Positions 14,364-23,405 of a stretch of 33,299 nt of DNA are shown here, in pieces (the stretch's first letter is position 1; every line of letters begins with the position of its first letter). The notes below the pieces were generated by a model. It had not been told where the DNA came from, did no database searches, and worked only from the letters and a program-made list of their open reading frames with translations. The DNA is taken from NCBI GenBank assembly GCA_001796355.1, contig MGMG01000026.1:1-33299 (forward strand). Direction: 5' to 3'. Position numbers and translations under genes: made by a program. The DNA is from Chloroflexi bacterium GWB2_54_36 (GTDB lineage: Bacteria; Chloroflexota; Anaerolineae; Anaerolineales; Anaerolineaceae).

Positions 14364-14516
14364 CAGGGGGGACCCTGACCGATGTATAGCGGATATTCGG
14401 CAGCGCCAGGGAAAACCACTTGCTTCCAAGCATACTAAGTTGCACCTTACTGGTCCAACTATATCGGTCTTGTGGTGTAATTTACTCTATCCAACTCCCT
14501 TTTTTGAATTCCCCTA

Positions 14517-14545
14517 TTGACTCTCCGTTTGATTTGTCCTATACT
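14517..14545 (+). promoter_or_regulatory. Promoter of the alpha-glucan operon
   Basis: TTGACT (14517-14522) and TATACT (14540-14545) are separated by exactly 17 nt. The operator begins at the end of the -10 box, so a bound repressor would cover the transcription start. Confidence 0.8.
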
Positions 14546-14572
14546 TAAACCGGTTTACTAAACCGGTTTAAG
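14544..14572. promoter_or_regulatory. Double LacI-type operator (perfect 29-nt palindrome)
   Basis: Two identical 12-bp palindromes TAAACCGGTTTA lie at 14546-14557 and 14559-14570, centres 13 bp apart. The flanks CT and AG make the whole 29 nt symmetric around C14558. A-rich half sites around a central CG are typical of LacI-family operators. It directly follows the -10 box and precedes the binding-protein gene, so the LacI regulator encoded at the operon end is the likely ligand. Confidence 0.85.
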
Positions 14573-14604
14573 TCCAATCTCTCAACAACCGTAAGGAGAA
14601 TATT

Positions 14605-15945
14605 ATGAGAATCCCCAAGTTACTCCCGCTGCTTGCTGTCTTTGCCATGCTGGCGGGCGTTCTCGCTGCCTGCGCGCCTTCGGCCACCCCGACGGCCGCG
14701 CCGGTCGAGCCAACCGCAGTTTCTGAAGCCACACAAGCTCCGGTCGCAGAACAACCAACCGCTGTCCCACCTGCCGAGCCCGTTAAACTGACTTTCTGGT
14801 TTAACTGGGAAGGCACCAATGCCGATGTGATGAAGGATCTGGTCAACCGCTTCAACGAACAGAACCCTGATATCGTTGTCGAACCGGTATTCCAGCCTTA
14901 TGCCGACATCATGACCCTCTACCAGACCGCTATCGTCGGCGGCACCACCCCCGACGTGGCTGCGCTGGATCTGATCCTCATCCCGCAGTTGGTTGAAACC
15001 GGCGCCATCGCCCCGCTGGATGATTTCGTCGCCGCGGACGCCGAAATCAAGGTGGATGATTTCTACCCGTTGTTGGCCAACTATGACATTATGGGCGGCA
15101 AGCGCTATGCCCTGCCGGTGAGCACCAACAACATGCAGGTCATCTGGAATAAGGACCTCTTTACCAAGGCTGGCCTCGATCCTGAAAAGGCTCCCACCAC
15201 CTGGGATGAAATGCAGTCCATGGCCGAGCAGTGCCAGGATCCCGCCAACGGCGTGGTCGGCTTTGAATACTACACCCAGCCTACCGGCGAGGGCATAACC
15301 TGGCAGTTCCAGGTCTGGCTGTGGGCTGCTGGCGGCGAGTTCCTCAACGGAGATAACACCGCGGCTGCCTTCAATACACCAGAAGGCCTCACCGCTCTGA
15401 CCTACGTCTCCGACATGCTGCAGGGTAAGGGTTCGCAACCTGGTCCGTGGGGCCTGTTTGGCGACCAGAAGGCTTGCATGCAGCTTGACGGCTCCTGGTT
15501 GTTCGGCTACCGCAAGGATGCGCCTTTCCAGTGGGGCATTGCCCCGGTGCCTGCGCCTGAGGGCGGCGCAACTGCCAGCAATGTGGGCGGCGAGCACATC
15601 TTCATGTTCGACGCTACTCCCAACAAGGATGCAGCCTGGAAGTTCATCAAGTACCTGACCAGCACAGAGGTCCAATTGGAATGGGATAAGCTGACGGGTT
15701 TCCTGCCGGTGCGCCAAACAGTGGCTGAAAACGCTGATTACCTCACCTGGATCAACGAGACCGAACCGCGCATGCTGCCCTTTGTCGAGGGCATGGCCAG
15801 CGCACACGCCCGCCCTGCCACCCCCAAGTATTTCGCCGTCTCCGACGCCTTCTCGCGCGAAATTCAGAAAGCTCTCCTGGGAGAGGCTACCCCTGCTGAT
15901 GCGCTCGTAGCCGCCGAAGCGGCCGTGAATGAAGCGCTGAAGTAG
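14605..15945 (+). CDS. Sugar ABC transporter substrate-binding lipoprotein (MalE-like)
   Basis: An extracellular solute-binding protein, family 1, 446 aa. The signal peptide ends in the lipobox LAAC (Cys at about residue 23), so it is lipid-anchored, followed by a Thr/Pro/Ala-rich linker to about residue 53. The mature domain starts VKLTFWFNWEGTNADVMKDL and contains the family blocks FNEQNPDIVVEPVF, YALPVSTNNMQVIWNKDLF and AWKFIKYLTS. The ribosome site AAGGAG is well placed. The neighbouring amylase suggests it binds maltodextrins or related alpha-glucosides. A stable hairpin follows the stop codon, as commonly seen after highly expressed binding-protein genes. Confidence 0.92.
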   Translation: MRIPKLLPLLAVFAMLAGVLAACAPSATPTAAPVEPTAVSEATQAPVAEQPTAVPPAEPVKLTFWFNWEGTNADVMKDLVNRFNEQNPDIVVEPVFQPYADIMTLYQTAIVGGTTPDVAALDLILIPQLVETGAIAPLDDFVAADAEIKVDDFYPLLANYDIMGGKRYALPVSTNNMQVIWNKDLFTKAGLDPEKAPTTWDEMQSMAEQCQDPANGVVGFEYYTQPTGEGITWQFQVWLWAAGGEFLNGDNTAAAFNTPEGLTALTYVSDMLQGKGSQPGPWGLFGDQKACMQLDGSWLFGYRKDAPFQWGIAPVPAPEGGATASNVGGEHIFMFDATPNKDAAWKFIKYLTSTEVQLEWDKLTGFLPVRQTVAENADYLTWINETEPRMLPFVEGMASAHARPATPKYFAVSDAFSREIQKALLGEATPADALVAAEAAVNEALK

Positions 15946-15970
15946 GCATCTGGTACTTACACTTTTTCTG

Positions 15971-15996
15971 GGGCGGCGGCTCCCCAGCCGCCGCCC
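15971..15996 (+). terminator. GC-rich intercistronic hairpin after the binding-protein gene
   Basis: GGGCGGCGGCT (15971-15981) pairs perfectly with AGCCGCCGCCC (15986-15996) around CCCC. No T-tract follows, so it is more likely a transcript-stabilising or partial-termination hairpin. It would keep binding-protein mRNA more abundant than the permease mRNA downstream. Confidence 0.6.
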
Positions 15997-16081
15997 TAAC
16001 CATTTAATGCCAGCAATATCATTTATCAAACAGCGCCATTTAATGACAGATCGTTTAAACTAATAACAGGGCAACATACTC

Positions 16082-17005
16082 ATGCAGGTTCGTTCCGCAG
16101 GCTTCCATAACTGGTTCACCCGGCTGTGCCGCAGCGATATTTCTACCGCGCTGTTGTTCCTACTGCCGTCGCTGGTGATCTTGGGAGTCTTCAATTTTTA
16201 CCCCATCGCCGGGATCTTCCGCCTGAGCTTCTTCAAGTGGGATAACCTTGCACCAGTCAAGACCTTCATTGGCCTGGATAATTTCATCAGGCTGTTTCAG
16301 AGCGAGCGCTTTTGGAATTCATTGAAGGTCACTGCCGAATATACGCTTGTGGTGACGGCGGTGAGCCTCCTCCTCGGGCTGGTGCTGGCCGTTTTTCTCA
16401 ATAACCGCATGCTGCTTGGCAAGTCTTTCTGGCGCAGCATGTTTTTTCTGCCGGTGGTCACGCCCACCGTGGCGGCTGCCATGGTGTGGATTCTGCTGTT
16501 CAACCCCGGCTTTGGCCTGGTCAATGTGGTACTGCGCGCCCTAGGCCTCGATGGGCTAAACTGGCTGGCGGATAAGACCTGGGCGCTGCCAACCGTGATG
16601 TCGCTGGGTATTTGGCGGCGGTTGGGCTTTACGCTCATCCTCTACCTGGCGGCCCTGCAGTCGTTATCCAAAGAATATTACGAGAGCGCTGAAATCGATG
16701 GCGCGAACGCGTTGCAGCGCTTTTTGCACATCACTGTGCCGCTGCTGCGCTCCACCACCATCATGCTGATCATTCTGGGTGTGATCGATTCGTTCCTGGT
16801 ATTTGACCAGGTGATGGTGCTCACCCGCGGCGGCCCGGACGACGCCACCGAAGTGATTGGTATGTTCATGTATTTGAATTCATTCTCATTATTCAAGCTT
16901 GGCTACGGCGCGGCCATTTCGGTGGTGATGTTTGTGGTGGTGGCGATATTCACGCTCATGCAATGGCGTTTTGTTGGCTTTGGCTCGGCTGAGGAGGCGG
17001 AATGA
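16082..17005 (+). CDS. Sugar ABC transporter permease (MalF-like)
   Basis: A binding-protein-dependent permease of 307 aa with about six membrane helices. An N-terminal helix (STALLFLLPSLVILGVFNFYP) and the ATPase-docking EAA loop (YYESAEIDGANALQRFLHIT, followed by VPLL) are clear. The length is that of short CUT1 MalF/UgpA-type permeases. The gene begins after a 136-nt gap holding the intercistronic hairpin and ends with a 4-bp ATGA overlap with the second permease, so the two are co-translated and form the heterodimeric channel. Confidence 0.93.
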   Translation: MQVRSAGFHNWFTRLCRSDISTALLFLLPSLVILGVFNFYPIAGIFRLSFFKWDNLAPVKTFIGLDNFIRLFQSERFWNSLKVTAEYTLVVTAVSLLLGLVLAVFLNNRMLLGKSFWRSMFFLPVVTPTVAAAMVWILLFNPGFGLVNVVLRALGLDGLNWLADKTWALPTVMSLGIWRRLGFTLILYLAALQSLSKEYYESAEIDGANALQRFLHITVPLLRSTTIMLIILGVIDSFLVFDQVMVLTRGGPDDATEVIGMFMYLNSFSLFKLGYGAAISVVMFVVVAIFTLMQWRFVGFGSAEEAE

Positions 17006-17859
17006 ACCTCTTACGCAGGCTTGGGGCCGAACCAGTCACCTCGCGTAAAGCGCGCACCACCCTGATCCTGGCGCTCATTCTGATTCCGGCGGCGTTTGTG
17101 GTGCTGGTACCCTATTTATGGATGTTCACCACATCGCTGAAGGTGCGCGGCACCACTGGCCTGCCGCCTTTCCTCTTTCCCAACGCATTCGAGTTTGGTA
17201 ATTACTTAAAGGCCTGGCAAGCGGCGCCTTTCCTGCGTTATTACCTCAACACCACCATCGTGGCCGTCGCCATTATTGCCTCGCGCGTGGTATTGGCCAG
17301 CCTGGCCGCCTATGCTTTCGCTTTTTTGCGTTTTCCTGGCCGTAACCTGCTCTTTCTGCTCTTCCTTGGGACGATGATGATCCCCTTCCAGGCGACTATC
17401 ATCCCTTCTTACCTGATCATCCGTGACCTGCAATGGTTCAACACCTTCCAGGCGTTGATTGTGCCGCGCATGGTGGATGCCTTTTCGATCTTCCTGCTGC
17501 GTCAGGCCTTCATCTCGATCCCGCGCGACTACCTCGATGCTGCCCGGCTGGATGGCTGCTCGCATTGGCAGGCGCTGTGGAAGGTTGTGGTGCCGCTCAA
17601 CAGTTCGTCAGTGGTAACGATGGGTCTGTTTGCCTTCCTGTTTGCCTGGAACGATTATCTCTGGCCGCTGCTGGTGGCCAACAGCGAGCAGATGCGCACC
17701 ATTCAACTTGGGCTGCAGGTTTTTGCCGGGCGTTACCAGACCGAATGGACTTACATGATGGCCGGCACCGTCACCGCTACGCTGCTGCCGCTGATCCTCT
17801 TTCTGGCAGCGCAGCGCAGTTTCATTTCCGGCCTCACTCGTTCCGGGTTGAAAGGATAA
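17002..17859 (+). CDS. Sugar ABC transporter permease (MalG-like)
   Basis: The second permease, 285 aa with about six membrane helices. The EAA motif reads DYLDAARLDGCSHWQALWKV followed by VPLN, and the N-terminal segment VVLVPYLWMFTTSLK is typical of MalG/UgpE proteins. It overlaps the first permease by 4 bp and is followed after 8 nt by the amylase gene. No ATPase gene is present in the operon. In CUT1 systems of this type a shared MsiK/UgpC-like ATPase is usually encoded elsewhere. Confidence 0.93.
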   Translation: MNLLRRLGAEPVTSRKARTTLILALILIPAAFVVLVPYLWMFTTSLKVRGTTGLPPFLFPNAFEFGNYLKAWQAAPFLRYYLNTTIVAVAIIASRVVLASLAAYAFAFLRFPGRNLLFLLFLGTMMIPFQATIIPSYLIIRDLQWFNTFQALIVPRMVDAFSIFLLRQAFISIPRDYLDAARLDGCSHWQALWKVVVPLNSSSVVTMGLFAFLFAWNDYLWPLLVANSEQMRTIQLGLQVFAGRYQTEWTYMMAGTVTATLLPLILFLAAQRSFISGLTRSGLKG

Positions 17860-17867
17860 CCGCTCTC

Positions 17868-19262
17868 ATGATCGAACGTTTCGACACTCCTGAATGGGTA
17901 CAGGACGCAGTTTTTTACCAGATCTTCCCCGAGCGCTTTGCCAACGGTGACCCAAGCAATGATCCCGCCTGGGTGCTGCCGTGGGGCACGCCGCCTACCC
18001 CGTTAACCTTCATGGGAGGCGACCTGCAAGGCATCCTGGATCACTTGCCTTACCTGCGCGAGCTGGGTATCAATGCCATTTACACAACGCCCATCTTCGC
18101 AGCGCGCTCCAACCACAAGTATGACACCAGCGATTACTTCAAGGTCGATCCGGCCTTTGGCGACCTGGAGTTGCTCAAGCGCCTGGTGAAGGTTGCGCAC
18201 GCGAACGGCATACGCGTCGTCCTTGACGCGGTTTTCAATCACTGCGGCGATGGTTTCTGGGCCTTTCAGGATGTGATGGGGAAGGGTAGTGCTTCACAAT
18301 ATCGCGATTGGTTTATTCTGGGTGACCTGCCCATTGAGCAGAACCCGCCTAATTACCAGACCTGCGGCGGGGCCGGCTTTTTACCTAAACTTAACCTTGC
18401 CAACCCTGCCGTGCGCCGCCACCTGTTGGATGCAGCCGCTTACTGGCTCAAGGAAACTGGCATGGACGGCTGGCGACTGGATGTTCCCTGGAAGGTGCCG
18501 CTGGATTTCTGGCGCGAGTTTCGTCAGGTTGTCAAAGGCATCCGTCCAGATGCCTACATTGTTGCCGAGACCTGGCGCGACCCGCTTTACTGGCTGCAGG
18601 GCGATACCTGCGACGCGGTGATGAATTATCCCTTCCGCGATTATGTTCTGGATTACTGCGCGCGCGACGCGATGGATGCCGAGGATTTCGACCATTATGT
18701 CCGGCGTCTGCAAGCGGAGTACGGCGCCGCTGCACCAGCCCAGTTAAACCTGCTGGGCAGTCATGATACCGCCCGTCTGCTGACACTGTGCCGCGAGAAT
18801 CCCGCCCGCGCAGTTTTGGCCTATATCTGCCAGTTCACCGGCATAGGTGCGCCGATGATCTATTACGGCGACGAAAACGGCATGAGCGGCGAAAATGATC
18901 CCGACTGCCGCCGCTGCATGGAGTGGGAGCAGGGCAACTGGAATGGTACCATCCGCGCTGCGCTGCAAAAGTTGATTGCGCTGCGTCACACTCACCCCGC
19001 GCTGCGCCGCGGTAGCTATGAACCCTTGCTGACCTTTAATGGCGTGTATGCCTACCGACGCAGGCTGGGAGATGATCAGGTTATTGTCGTCACCAACCCG
19101 CGCGATGCACGCAGCGGGCTGCACATTTCGCTGCCCAATGAGGCCGACCACGAGTGGGTCGACGTGCTCAGCGAACAGCACTTTTCCAGCAGAGCCGGGC
19201 AGCTTGTATTGCCTGAATTGGGAGCGCAGCAGGGTTTGGTGCTCATCCCATTAGAGCGTTAA
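17868..19262 (+). CDS. GH13 alpha-amylase family enzyme (cyclomaltodextrinase/neopullulanase-like)
   Basis: An intracellular glycoside hydrolase of 464 aa with no signal peptide. The GH13 regions are in order: DAVFNHCG (120-127), GWRLDVPWKVP with nucleophile Asp205, YIVAETW with acid/base Glu234, and LLGSHDTAR with Asp300. FYQIFPERFANGDPSND near the start is typical of the cyclomaltodextrinase/neopullulanase group. It lacks the N-terminal ~120-residue CBM34-type domain those enzymes usually carry. It probably hydrolyses imported maltodextrins. The ATG at 17868 follows AAAGGA. The same frame is open for 145 further codons upstream, but that part only shadows the permease gene. Confidence 0.88.
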   Translation: MIERFDTPEWVQDAVFYQIFPERFANGDPSNDPAWVLPWGTPPTPLTFMGGDLQGILDHLPYLRELGINAIYTTPIFAARSNHKYDTSDYFKVDPAFGDLELLKRLVKVAHANGIRVVLDAVFNHCGDGFWAFQDVMGKGSASQYRDWFILGDLPIEQNPPNYQTCGGAGFLPKLNLANPAVRRHLLDAAAYWLKETGMDGWRLDVPWKVPLDFWREFRQVVKGIRPDAYIVAETWRDPLYWLQGDTCDAVMNYPFRDYVLDYCARDAMDAEDFDHYVRRLQAEYGAAAPAQLNLLGSHDTARLLTLCRENPARAVLAYICQFTGIGAPMIYYGDENGMSGENDPDCRRCMEWEQGNWNGTIRAALQKLIALRHTHPALRRGSYEPLLTFNGVYAYRRRLGDDQVIVVTNPRDARSGLHISLPNEADHEWVDVLSEQHFSSRAGQLVLPELGAQQGLVLIPLER

Positions 19263-19276
19263 TATATAATCAGTCT

Positions 19277-20320
19277 ATGGCCAGGGTTAATATTAAGGAC
19301 ATCGCTCAAAAAGCCGGCGTTTCCAAAACCGCAGTATCTTTTGCTTTTAACAACCCCAGCCGTTTGTCCGAATCTACCGCCCAACAGATTCTAACCATCG
19401 CAGAGGAAATGGGCTACTCGCCTGATCCGGTGGCGCGCAGCATGTCCACTGGCCATACCGGCACCATTGGCCTCTTGCTGCCGCAGCCTCTACCAGAAAT
19501 TGTGCGCAACCCTTTCTTTCCGGAATTCGTCGAAGGCATCGGCGAGGTATGCACCCATTCGGGACTTTCCCTGATGCTGGTGTCGCCGTTGAAGGGCAGC
19601 ATGCGCCGTGCTATCGTCAATGCAGCAGTGGACGGCTTCCTCACGCTTGGACTGGAGGAATACAAGGCCACCATGGTGGTGCTGCGCCAGCGCGGCGTTC
19701 CCTTCGTCACGGTCGACAGCGACCCTATTGAAGGGGTACCGGCTATCAATGTCGACGACGCGGGTGGAGCCTGCCAGGCCATGCACCACGTGCTGGCCAT
19801 TGGGCACCGCCAGATCGCCATCCTGGCAATTCGCTCGGGCAAACAGGGCCACTATCAAGAATATGTAGGCACACTCGGGGCGCGCATGCATGGCTACTTG
19901 CAGGCGCTGCAACAGTTTGGATTGAGCATTAACGGCCGCTCAGTGCGCTTGCTGGAATGCACCAGCACCGAAAACGGCGGCATGGAGGGCTTTCAGGCGT
20001 TGTGGAAACTGCGCCGTCACCCGACGGCAATCGTCGCGATGAGCGACATCATCGCTATCGGCGTGATCAAGGCGGCCACTGCTGCCGGGGTGCAAGTGCC
20101 GCAGGACCTTTCGGTGGTCGGCTTCGACGATATCACTCTTGCCAGCCTGATTCACCCGGCTCTGACCACGGTGGCACAACCATCGCGTGAAAAGGGGCAA
20201 ATTGCCGCCAGCCAACTGGTGAAGTTGATCGAATCCAGCCTAGAACCGGTTCACCAGGTGCTGCCCACCCGCCTGATTGAACGTGCTTCAGTTTGCCCGC
20301 CGAAAAAAGAGGAAAATTAA
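19277..20320 (+). CDS. LacI-family transcriptional regulator of the alpha-glucan operon
   Basis: A repressor of 347 aa. The N-terminal HTH and hinge (VNIKDIAQKAGVSKTAVSFA, VARSMSTGHTGTIGLLL) are classical, followed by a periplasmic-binding-protein-like sensor domain (ITLASLIHPALTTVAQPSRE). It starts 14 nt after the amylase stop, so it is likely the last gene of the operon and controls its own expression through the double operator at 14544-14572. The ligand is inferred to be a maltodextrin breakdown product, from the neighbouring genes. Confidence 0.92.
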   Translation: MARVNIKDIAQKAGVSKTAVSFAFNNPSRLSESTAQQILTIAEEMGYSPDPVARSMSTGHTGTIGLLLPQPLPEIVRNPFFPEFVEGIGEVCTHSGLSLMLVSPLKGSMRRAIVNAAVDGFLTLGLEEYKATMVVLRQRGVPFVTVDSDPIEGVPAINVDDAGGACQAMHHVLAIGHRQIAILAIRSGKQGHYQEYVGTLGARMHGYLQALQQFGLSINGRSVRLLECTSTENGGMEGFQALWKLRRHPTAIVAMSDIIAIGVIKAATAAGVQVPQDLSVVGFDDITLASLIHPALTTVAQPSREKGQIAASQLVKLIESSLEPVHQVLPTRLIERASVCPPKKEEN

Positions 20321-20436
20321 CCTGCTTCAACAGTTGATTGAGCATGGGGTGAAACGACACGGGGGTGTTGTATGGGAGACGCTGGATGTAAGCCGGAACG
20401 ACACGCCCACAGGGCGCACAAATCGCAAAGTCATTC

Positions 20437-21234
20437 CTATTTCCCAAATACCAAATATAACCCACCGCTAAAGGTATTCCCATTGCTATCGACACATTCC
20501 GGGGCGGACAACCCGTTCAAGGTCGCGCCGCCGTCGCCCACCCGCAGGCTGTAGGAAACTCCCGGCGTCATTTGAAAGTCGGCATAGCCCGCGCTGATCG
20601 CCGGTTTTAAGCCGGTGAAGAACGTGTCCAGCCCGCCGTCCCAGGCCACATTGATCTGGATGCCGGGCACGGGCGTACCGTTGCTGTCGCGCACTTCGAT
20701 TTGCAGCAGGCCGGGCGTTTGCGCAGCGTCGCACACTTGCTGTCGGTCGACGATCACAAACGGTCCATCCGTTGGGGGGCTCGGGCTGGCAGCCGCTTCC
20801 GGTGTGACGGTCGCGCCCGGGGCTGTGCCCGGAGTGCTGCTCGCTGCCGGGGTGGATGCGGGCGGTTTCGCGCTCAGGTCGCTCAAAGCAGAAGCCAGGC
20901 TCGCCAGCGCGCGCGCGGCCTGCTCATTGCCGGCAGACAGAGCCTGCTGCGCCTGAGCCGCCAGGGATTCCACCGGTGCGGCATCCTGCAGCAGCGCGAT
21001 GCGCTGGCTCGCGCGCTCGATGTCCAGGTTGGCCTGGTAGACCCGGGCAATGCTCAAGCGGTAATCGGCTTTATATTCTTCCGCCAGCGCTGCGGGAGCG
21101 GTGTCTTTATAGGTCACCGGGCTGATGACCAGTGAAATCAGCAAGCCCAACCCCAGGCCAAGCAGCAAACCGGTCAGCAGGTACCAGGGCGGCTGACGGC
21201 GGCGCTCGTCGCGTTCCAGATAGTCGTCTTCCAT
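20437..21234 (-). CDS. Membrane-anchored protein with Thr/Pro/Ala linker and C-terminal beta domain
   Basis: An unrecognised protein of 265 aa. A charged cytoplasmic start (MEDDYLERDERRRQPPW) is followed by one membrane helix (about 18-42), a helical segment (AEEYKADYRLSIARVYQANL, about 52-120), a low-complexity Ala/Pro/Ser/Thr linker (about 124-155) and a beta-rich domain that could be Ig-like (LLQIEVRDSNGTPVPGIQIN and VAWDGGLDTFF). It starts within the stop codon of the gene before it (TAATG), so both are co-translated. Topology suggests the C-terminal domain is outside the membrane. Function is unknown. Confidence 0.7.
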   Translation of the reverse strand: MEDDYLERDERRRQPPWYLLTGLLLGLGLGLLISLVISPVTYKDTAPAALAEEYKADYRLSIARVYQANLDIERASQRIALLQDAAPVESLAAQAQQALSAGNEQAARALASLASALSDLSAKPPASTPAASSTPGTAPGATVTPEAAASPSPPTDGPFVIVDRQQVCDAAQTPGLLQIEVRDSNGTPVPGIQINVAWDGGLDTFFTGLKPAISAGYADFQMTPGVSYSLRVGDGGATLNGLSAPECVDSNGNTFSGGLYLVFGK

Positions 21235-21596
21235 TACGGCGTCGGCTCCGGGGGAACAGGTGTGTAGCGCTGCAAGCCGGTGAACAGGCGCGCCAGCAGT
21301 TGCATGTCCGCCTGTTCGTAGCCCAGCTCCTGGCCAGTGATGATCGCCTGTTGCATGGCCTGGAGCGAATCTTGTGCTCCCAACGGACGCAAACGGGCAT
21401 CGGCGACTGCCAGGTCGCCGTCCTGGCTATAAATTTCGGCGGTCATCAGCACGAAATCACCTTTGTAATCTGCGCGCAGGCTCTGAGGCTCGGCCGCTTG
21501 AGCTGCCGGTGGGGAGAGCAACCAGCCCGCCAGCAAACCGGCTGCCAGGCCGAGGGCAATTGCCAGCACGAACCCTAAAATTCGCCAGCTACGCAT
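21234..21596 (-). CDS. Small membrane-anchored protein, unknown function
   Basis: A 120-aa protein with an N-terminal membrane helix (about 7-28, LGFVLAIALGLAAGLLAGWL) and an extracytoplasmic helical region containing SLRADYKGDFVLMTAEIYSQ, ending in Pro-rich VPPEPTP. Its ADYKGDFVLMTAEIYSQDGD stretch resembles EEYKADYRLSIARVYQANLD in the following gene, so the two may be related and interact. It starts 6 nt after the hutU stop codon and shares one base with the next start, implying a three-gene operon. No family was recognised. Confidence 0.7.
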   Translation of the reverse strand: MRSWRILGFVLAIALGLAAGLLAGWLLSPPAAQAAEPQSLRADYKGDFVLMTAEIYSQDGDLAVADARLRPLGAQDSLQAMQQAIITGQELGYEQADMQLLARLFTGLQRYTPVPPEPTP

Positions 21597-21602
21597 TACC
21601 GG

Positions 21603-23258
21603 TTAATCCTTCAGCATCGGCATGTGGATGCCGCGCTCGCGAGCTGTTTTGATCGCTTCCGGGTAGCCTGCGTCCGCGTGACGCACCACCCCCATGCCGG
21701 GGTCGCTGGTGAGCACCCGTTCCAGACGGCGGGCTGCCGCCGGGGTGCCGTCTGCCACGATGACCATACCGGCATGTTGGCTGTAACCGATGCCCACCCC
21801 GCCGCCGTGGTGGAACGACACCCAGGTCGCGCCGCCAGCGGTGTTGATCAGCGCGTTCAAAATCGGCCAGTCCGAAACCGCATCGGTGCCGTCGCGCATG
21901 GCTTCGGTCTCGCGATTGGGAGAGGCCACCGATCCCGAGTCCAGATGGTCGCGCCCGATCACGATCGGGGCTTTGACGATCCCCTTTGCAACCATTTCGT
22001 TGAATTTGAGCCCGGCTTTGACGCGCTCGCCGTAGCCCAGCCAGCAAATGCGCGAAGGCAGCCCCTGGAAAGGCACCCGTTCGCGCGCCAGCTTCAGCCA
22101 GCGCTGCAGGTGCACATCCTCGGGGAACAGCTCTGCCACGGCTTCATCGGTGCGGTAGATATCCTCGGGGTCGCCGGAGAGTGCCACCCAGCGGAAGGGG
22201 CCTTTGCCCTCGCAGAACAGCGGCCGAATGTAGGCCGGGACGAAGCCGGGGAAGTTGAAGGCATCCTTGACGCCAGTATCGTAAGCCCGCTGACGCAAAT
22301 TGTTGCCATAATCGAACACCTCGGCACCGCGACGTTGGAACTCCAGCATGGCTTCCACATGCCGCGCCATGGATTGTAGCGAGCGGCGCTCGTATTCCTG
22401 AGCATCCTGCTTGCGTAGCGCATCCGCCTCAGCCACGCTCAAGCCGCTGGGGACATAAAACAAGACATCGTGTGCCGGGGTCTGGTCGGTGACCACATCC
22501 GGCGTCACGCCGCGCAGCACCAGCTCCGGGTAGATATCGGCTGCATTGGCAACCAGCCCGATCGAACGCGGTATCCCGCGCTGCGTGTAATCCTCGACCA
22601 GGGTCATGGCTTCTTCCAGCGTATCGACCACGTCATCGATGTAGCCGATTTCCTGGCGGCGGCGGGCGCGGGCGGGGTCAACCTCCACCACCAGGCCGAC
22701 GCCTTCGTTCATCGTCACCGCCAGAGGTTGAGCGCCGCCCATGCCGCCCAGCCCGGCGGTGAGCACAAATTTGCCTTTGAGCGATGGCCAGCCCTGTTGC
22801 GCTGCCAGGGCTGCCAGGGTTTCGTAGGTGCCCTGCAAAATGCCCTGTGTGCCAATGTAAATCCAGGATCCGGCGGTCATTTGACCGTACATCATCAGTC
22901 CGCGCGCGGCCAGGTCGTCAAAATGCTGCTGGGTGGCCCAGTGCGGCACCAGATTGGAGTTGGCAATCAGCACACGCGGGGCATCCGGGTGTGACTTGAA
23001 AACCGCCACCGGCTTGCCGGACTGTACCAGCAAAGTCTCGTCATCCTCCAAATTGCGCAGCGTATCCAGGATGGCGTCAAACGCCTCCCAACTGCGGGCA
23101 GCCTGACCGCGTCCCCCATACACCACCAGGTCCAACGGGCGTTCGGCCACCTCGGGATCCAGGTTGTTTTGAATCATGCGGTAGGGGGCTTCGGTCAGCC
23201 AGGATTTACAGGTAAGCTGCGTACCGCGGGGTGCGCGAACGGTGCGGGGACCAGACAT
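21603..23258 (-). CDS. hutU: Urocanate hydratase
   Basis: The second enzyme of histidine degradation: it converts urocanate to 4-imidazolone-5-propionate, using tightly bound NAD+ as an electrophile. At 551 aa it has the normal length. Diagnostic stretches include [37 protein letters not shown], the NAD-binding [15 protein letters not shown], and [11 protein letters not shown], whose Cys405 corresponds to the active-site cysteine of known enzymes. The ribosome site GGAGGT is 7 nt upstream. No hutH, hutI or hutG lies beside it; instead two small membrane proteins follow in the same operon. Assignment is secure. Confidence 0.97.
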   Translation of the reverse strand: MSGPRTVRAPRGTQLTCKSWLTEAPYRMIQNNLDPEVAERPLDLVVYGGRGQAARSWEAFDAILDTLRNLEDDETLLVQSGKPVAVFKSHPDAPRVLIANSNLVPHWATQQHFDDLAARGLMMYGQMTAGSWIYIGTQGILQGTYETLAALAAQQGWPSLKGKFVLTAGLGGMGGAQPLAVTMNEGVGLVVEVDPARARRRQEIGYIDDVVDTLEEAMTLVEDYTQRGIPRSIGLVANAADIYPELVLRGVTPDVVTDQTPAHDVLFYVPSGLSVAEADALRKQDAQEYERRSLQSMARHVEAMLEFQRRGAEVFDYGNNLRQRAYDTGVKDAFNFPGFVPAYIRPLFCEGKGPFRWVALSGDPEDIYRTDEAVAELFPEDVHLQRWLKLARERVPFQGLPSRICWLGYGERVKAGLKFNEMVAKGIVKAPIVIGRDHLDSGSVASPNRETEAMRDGTDAVSDWPILNALINTAGGATWVSFHHGGGVGIGYSQHAGMVIVADGTPAAARRLERVLTSDPGMGVVRHADAGYPEAIKTARERGIHMPMLKD

Positions 23259-23344
23259 AAAACTACCTCCGGTAGAAATGTCGTGCGATTGGAATGAATA
23301 ATTTTACTCCAGATCAGTTATCCATATCCGGCGGCAAGTTGGAA

Positions 23345-23386
23345 TTAAAAATCAGACATGAACCGGCAGCCGGTCATGTCTGATTT
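23345..23386 (-). terminator. Intrinsic terminator of the CBS-domain gene
   Basis: On the minus strand AAATCAGACATGACCGG pairs with CCGGTTCATGTCTGATTT, with one bulged base and a 3-nt loop, and is followed by TTTTTAATT. It begins 20 nt past the stop of the CBS gene, which separates that gene from hutU. Confidence 0.85.
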
Positions 23387-23405
23387 ATCGAATTCGTTTT
23401 CAGGG

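Noticed and set aside
14225-14604. Possible extra gene between the SieB-like gene and the sugar operon
   Set aside because: The region holds attR, a repeat-like motif, a promoter and an operator. No frame with coding character was found.
14620-16029. Long minus-strand open frame opposite the sugar-binding protein
   Set aside because: It is antisense to a clear lipoprotein gene in GC-rich DNA and shows no family motif.
17433-17867. N-terminal extension of the GH13 gene by 145 codons
   Set aside because: The extension is an out-of-frame shadow of the MalG-like permease gene. The ATG at 17868 has a ribosome site and begins the GH13 fold properly.
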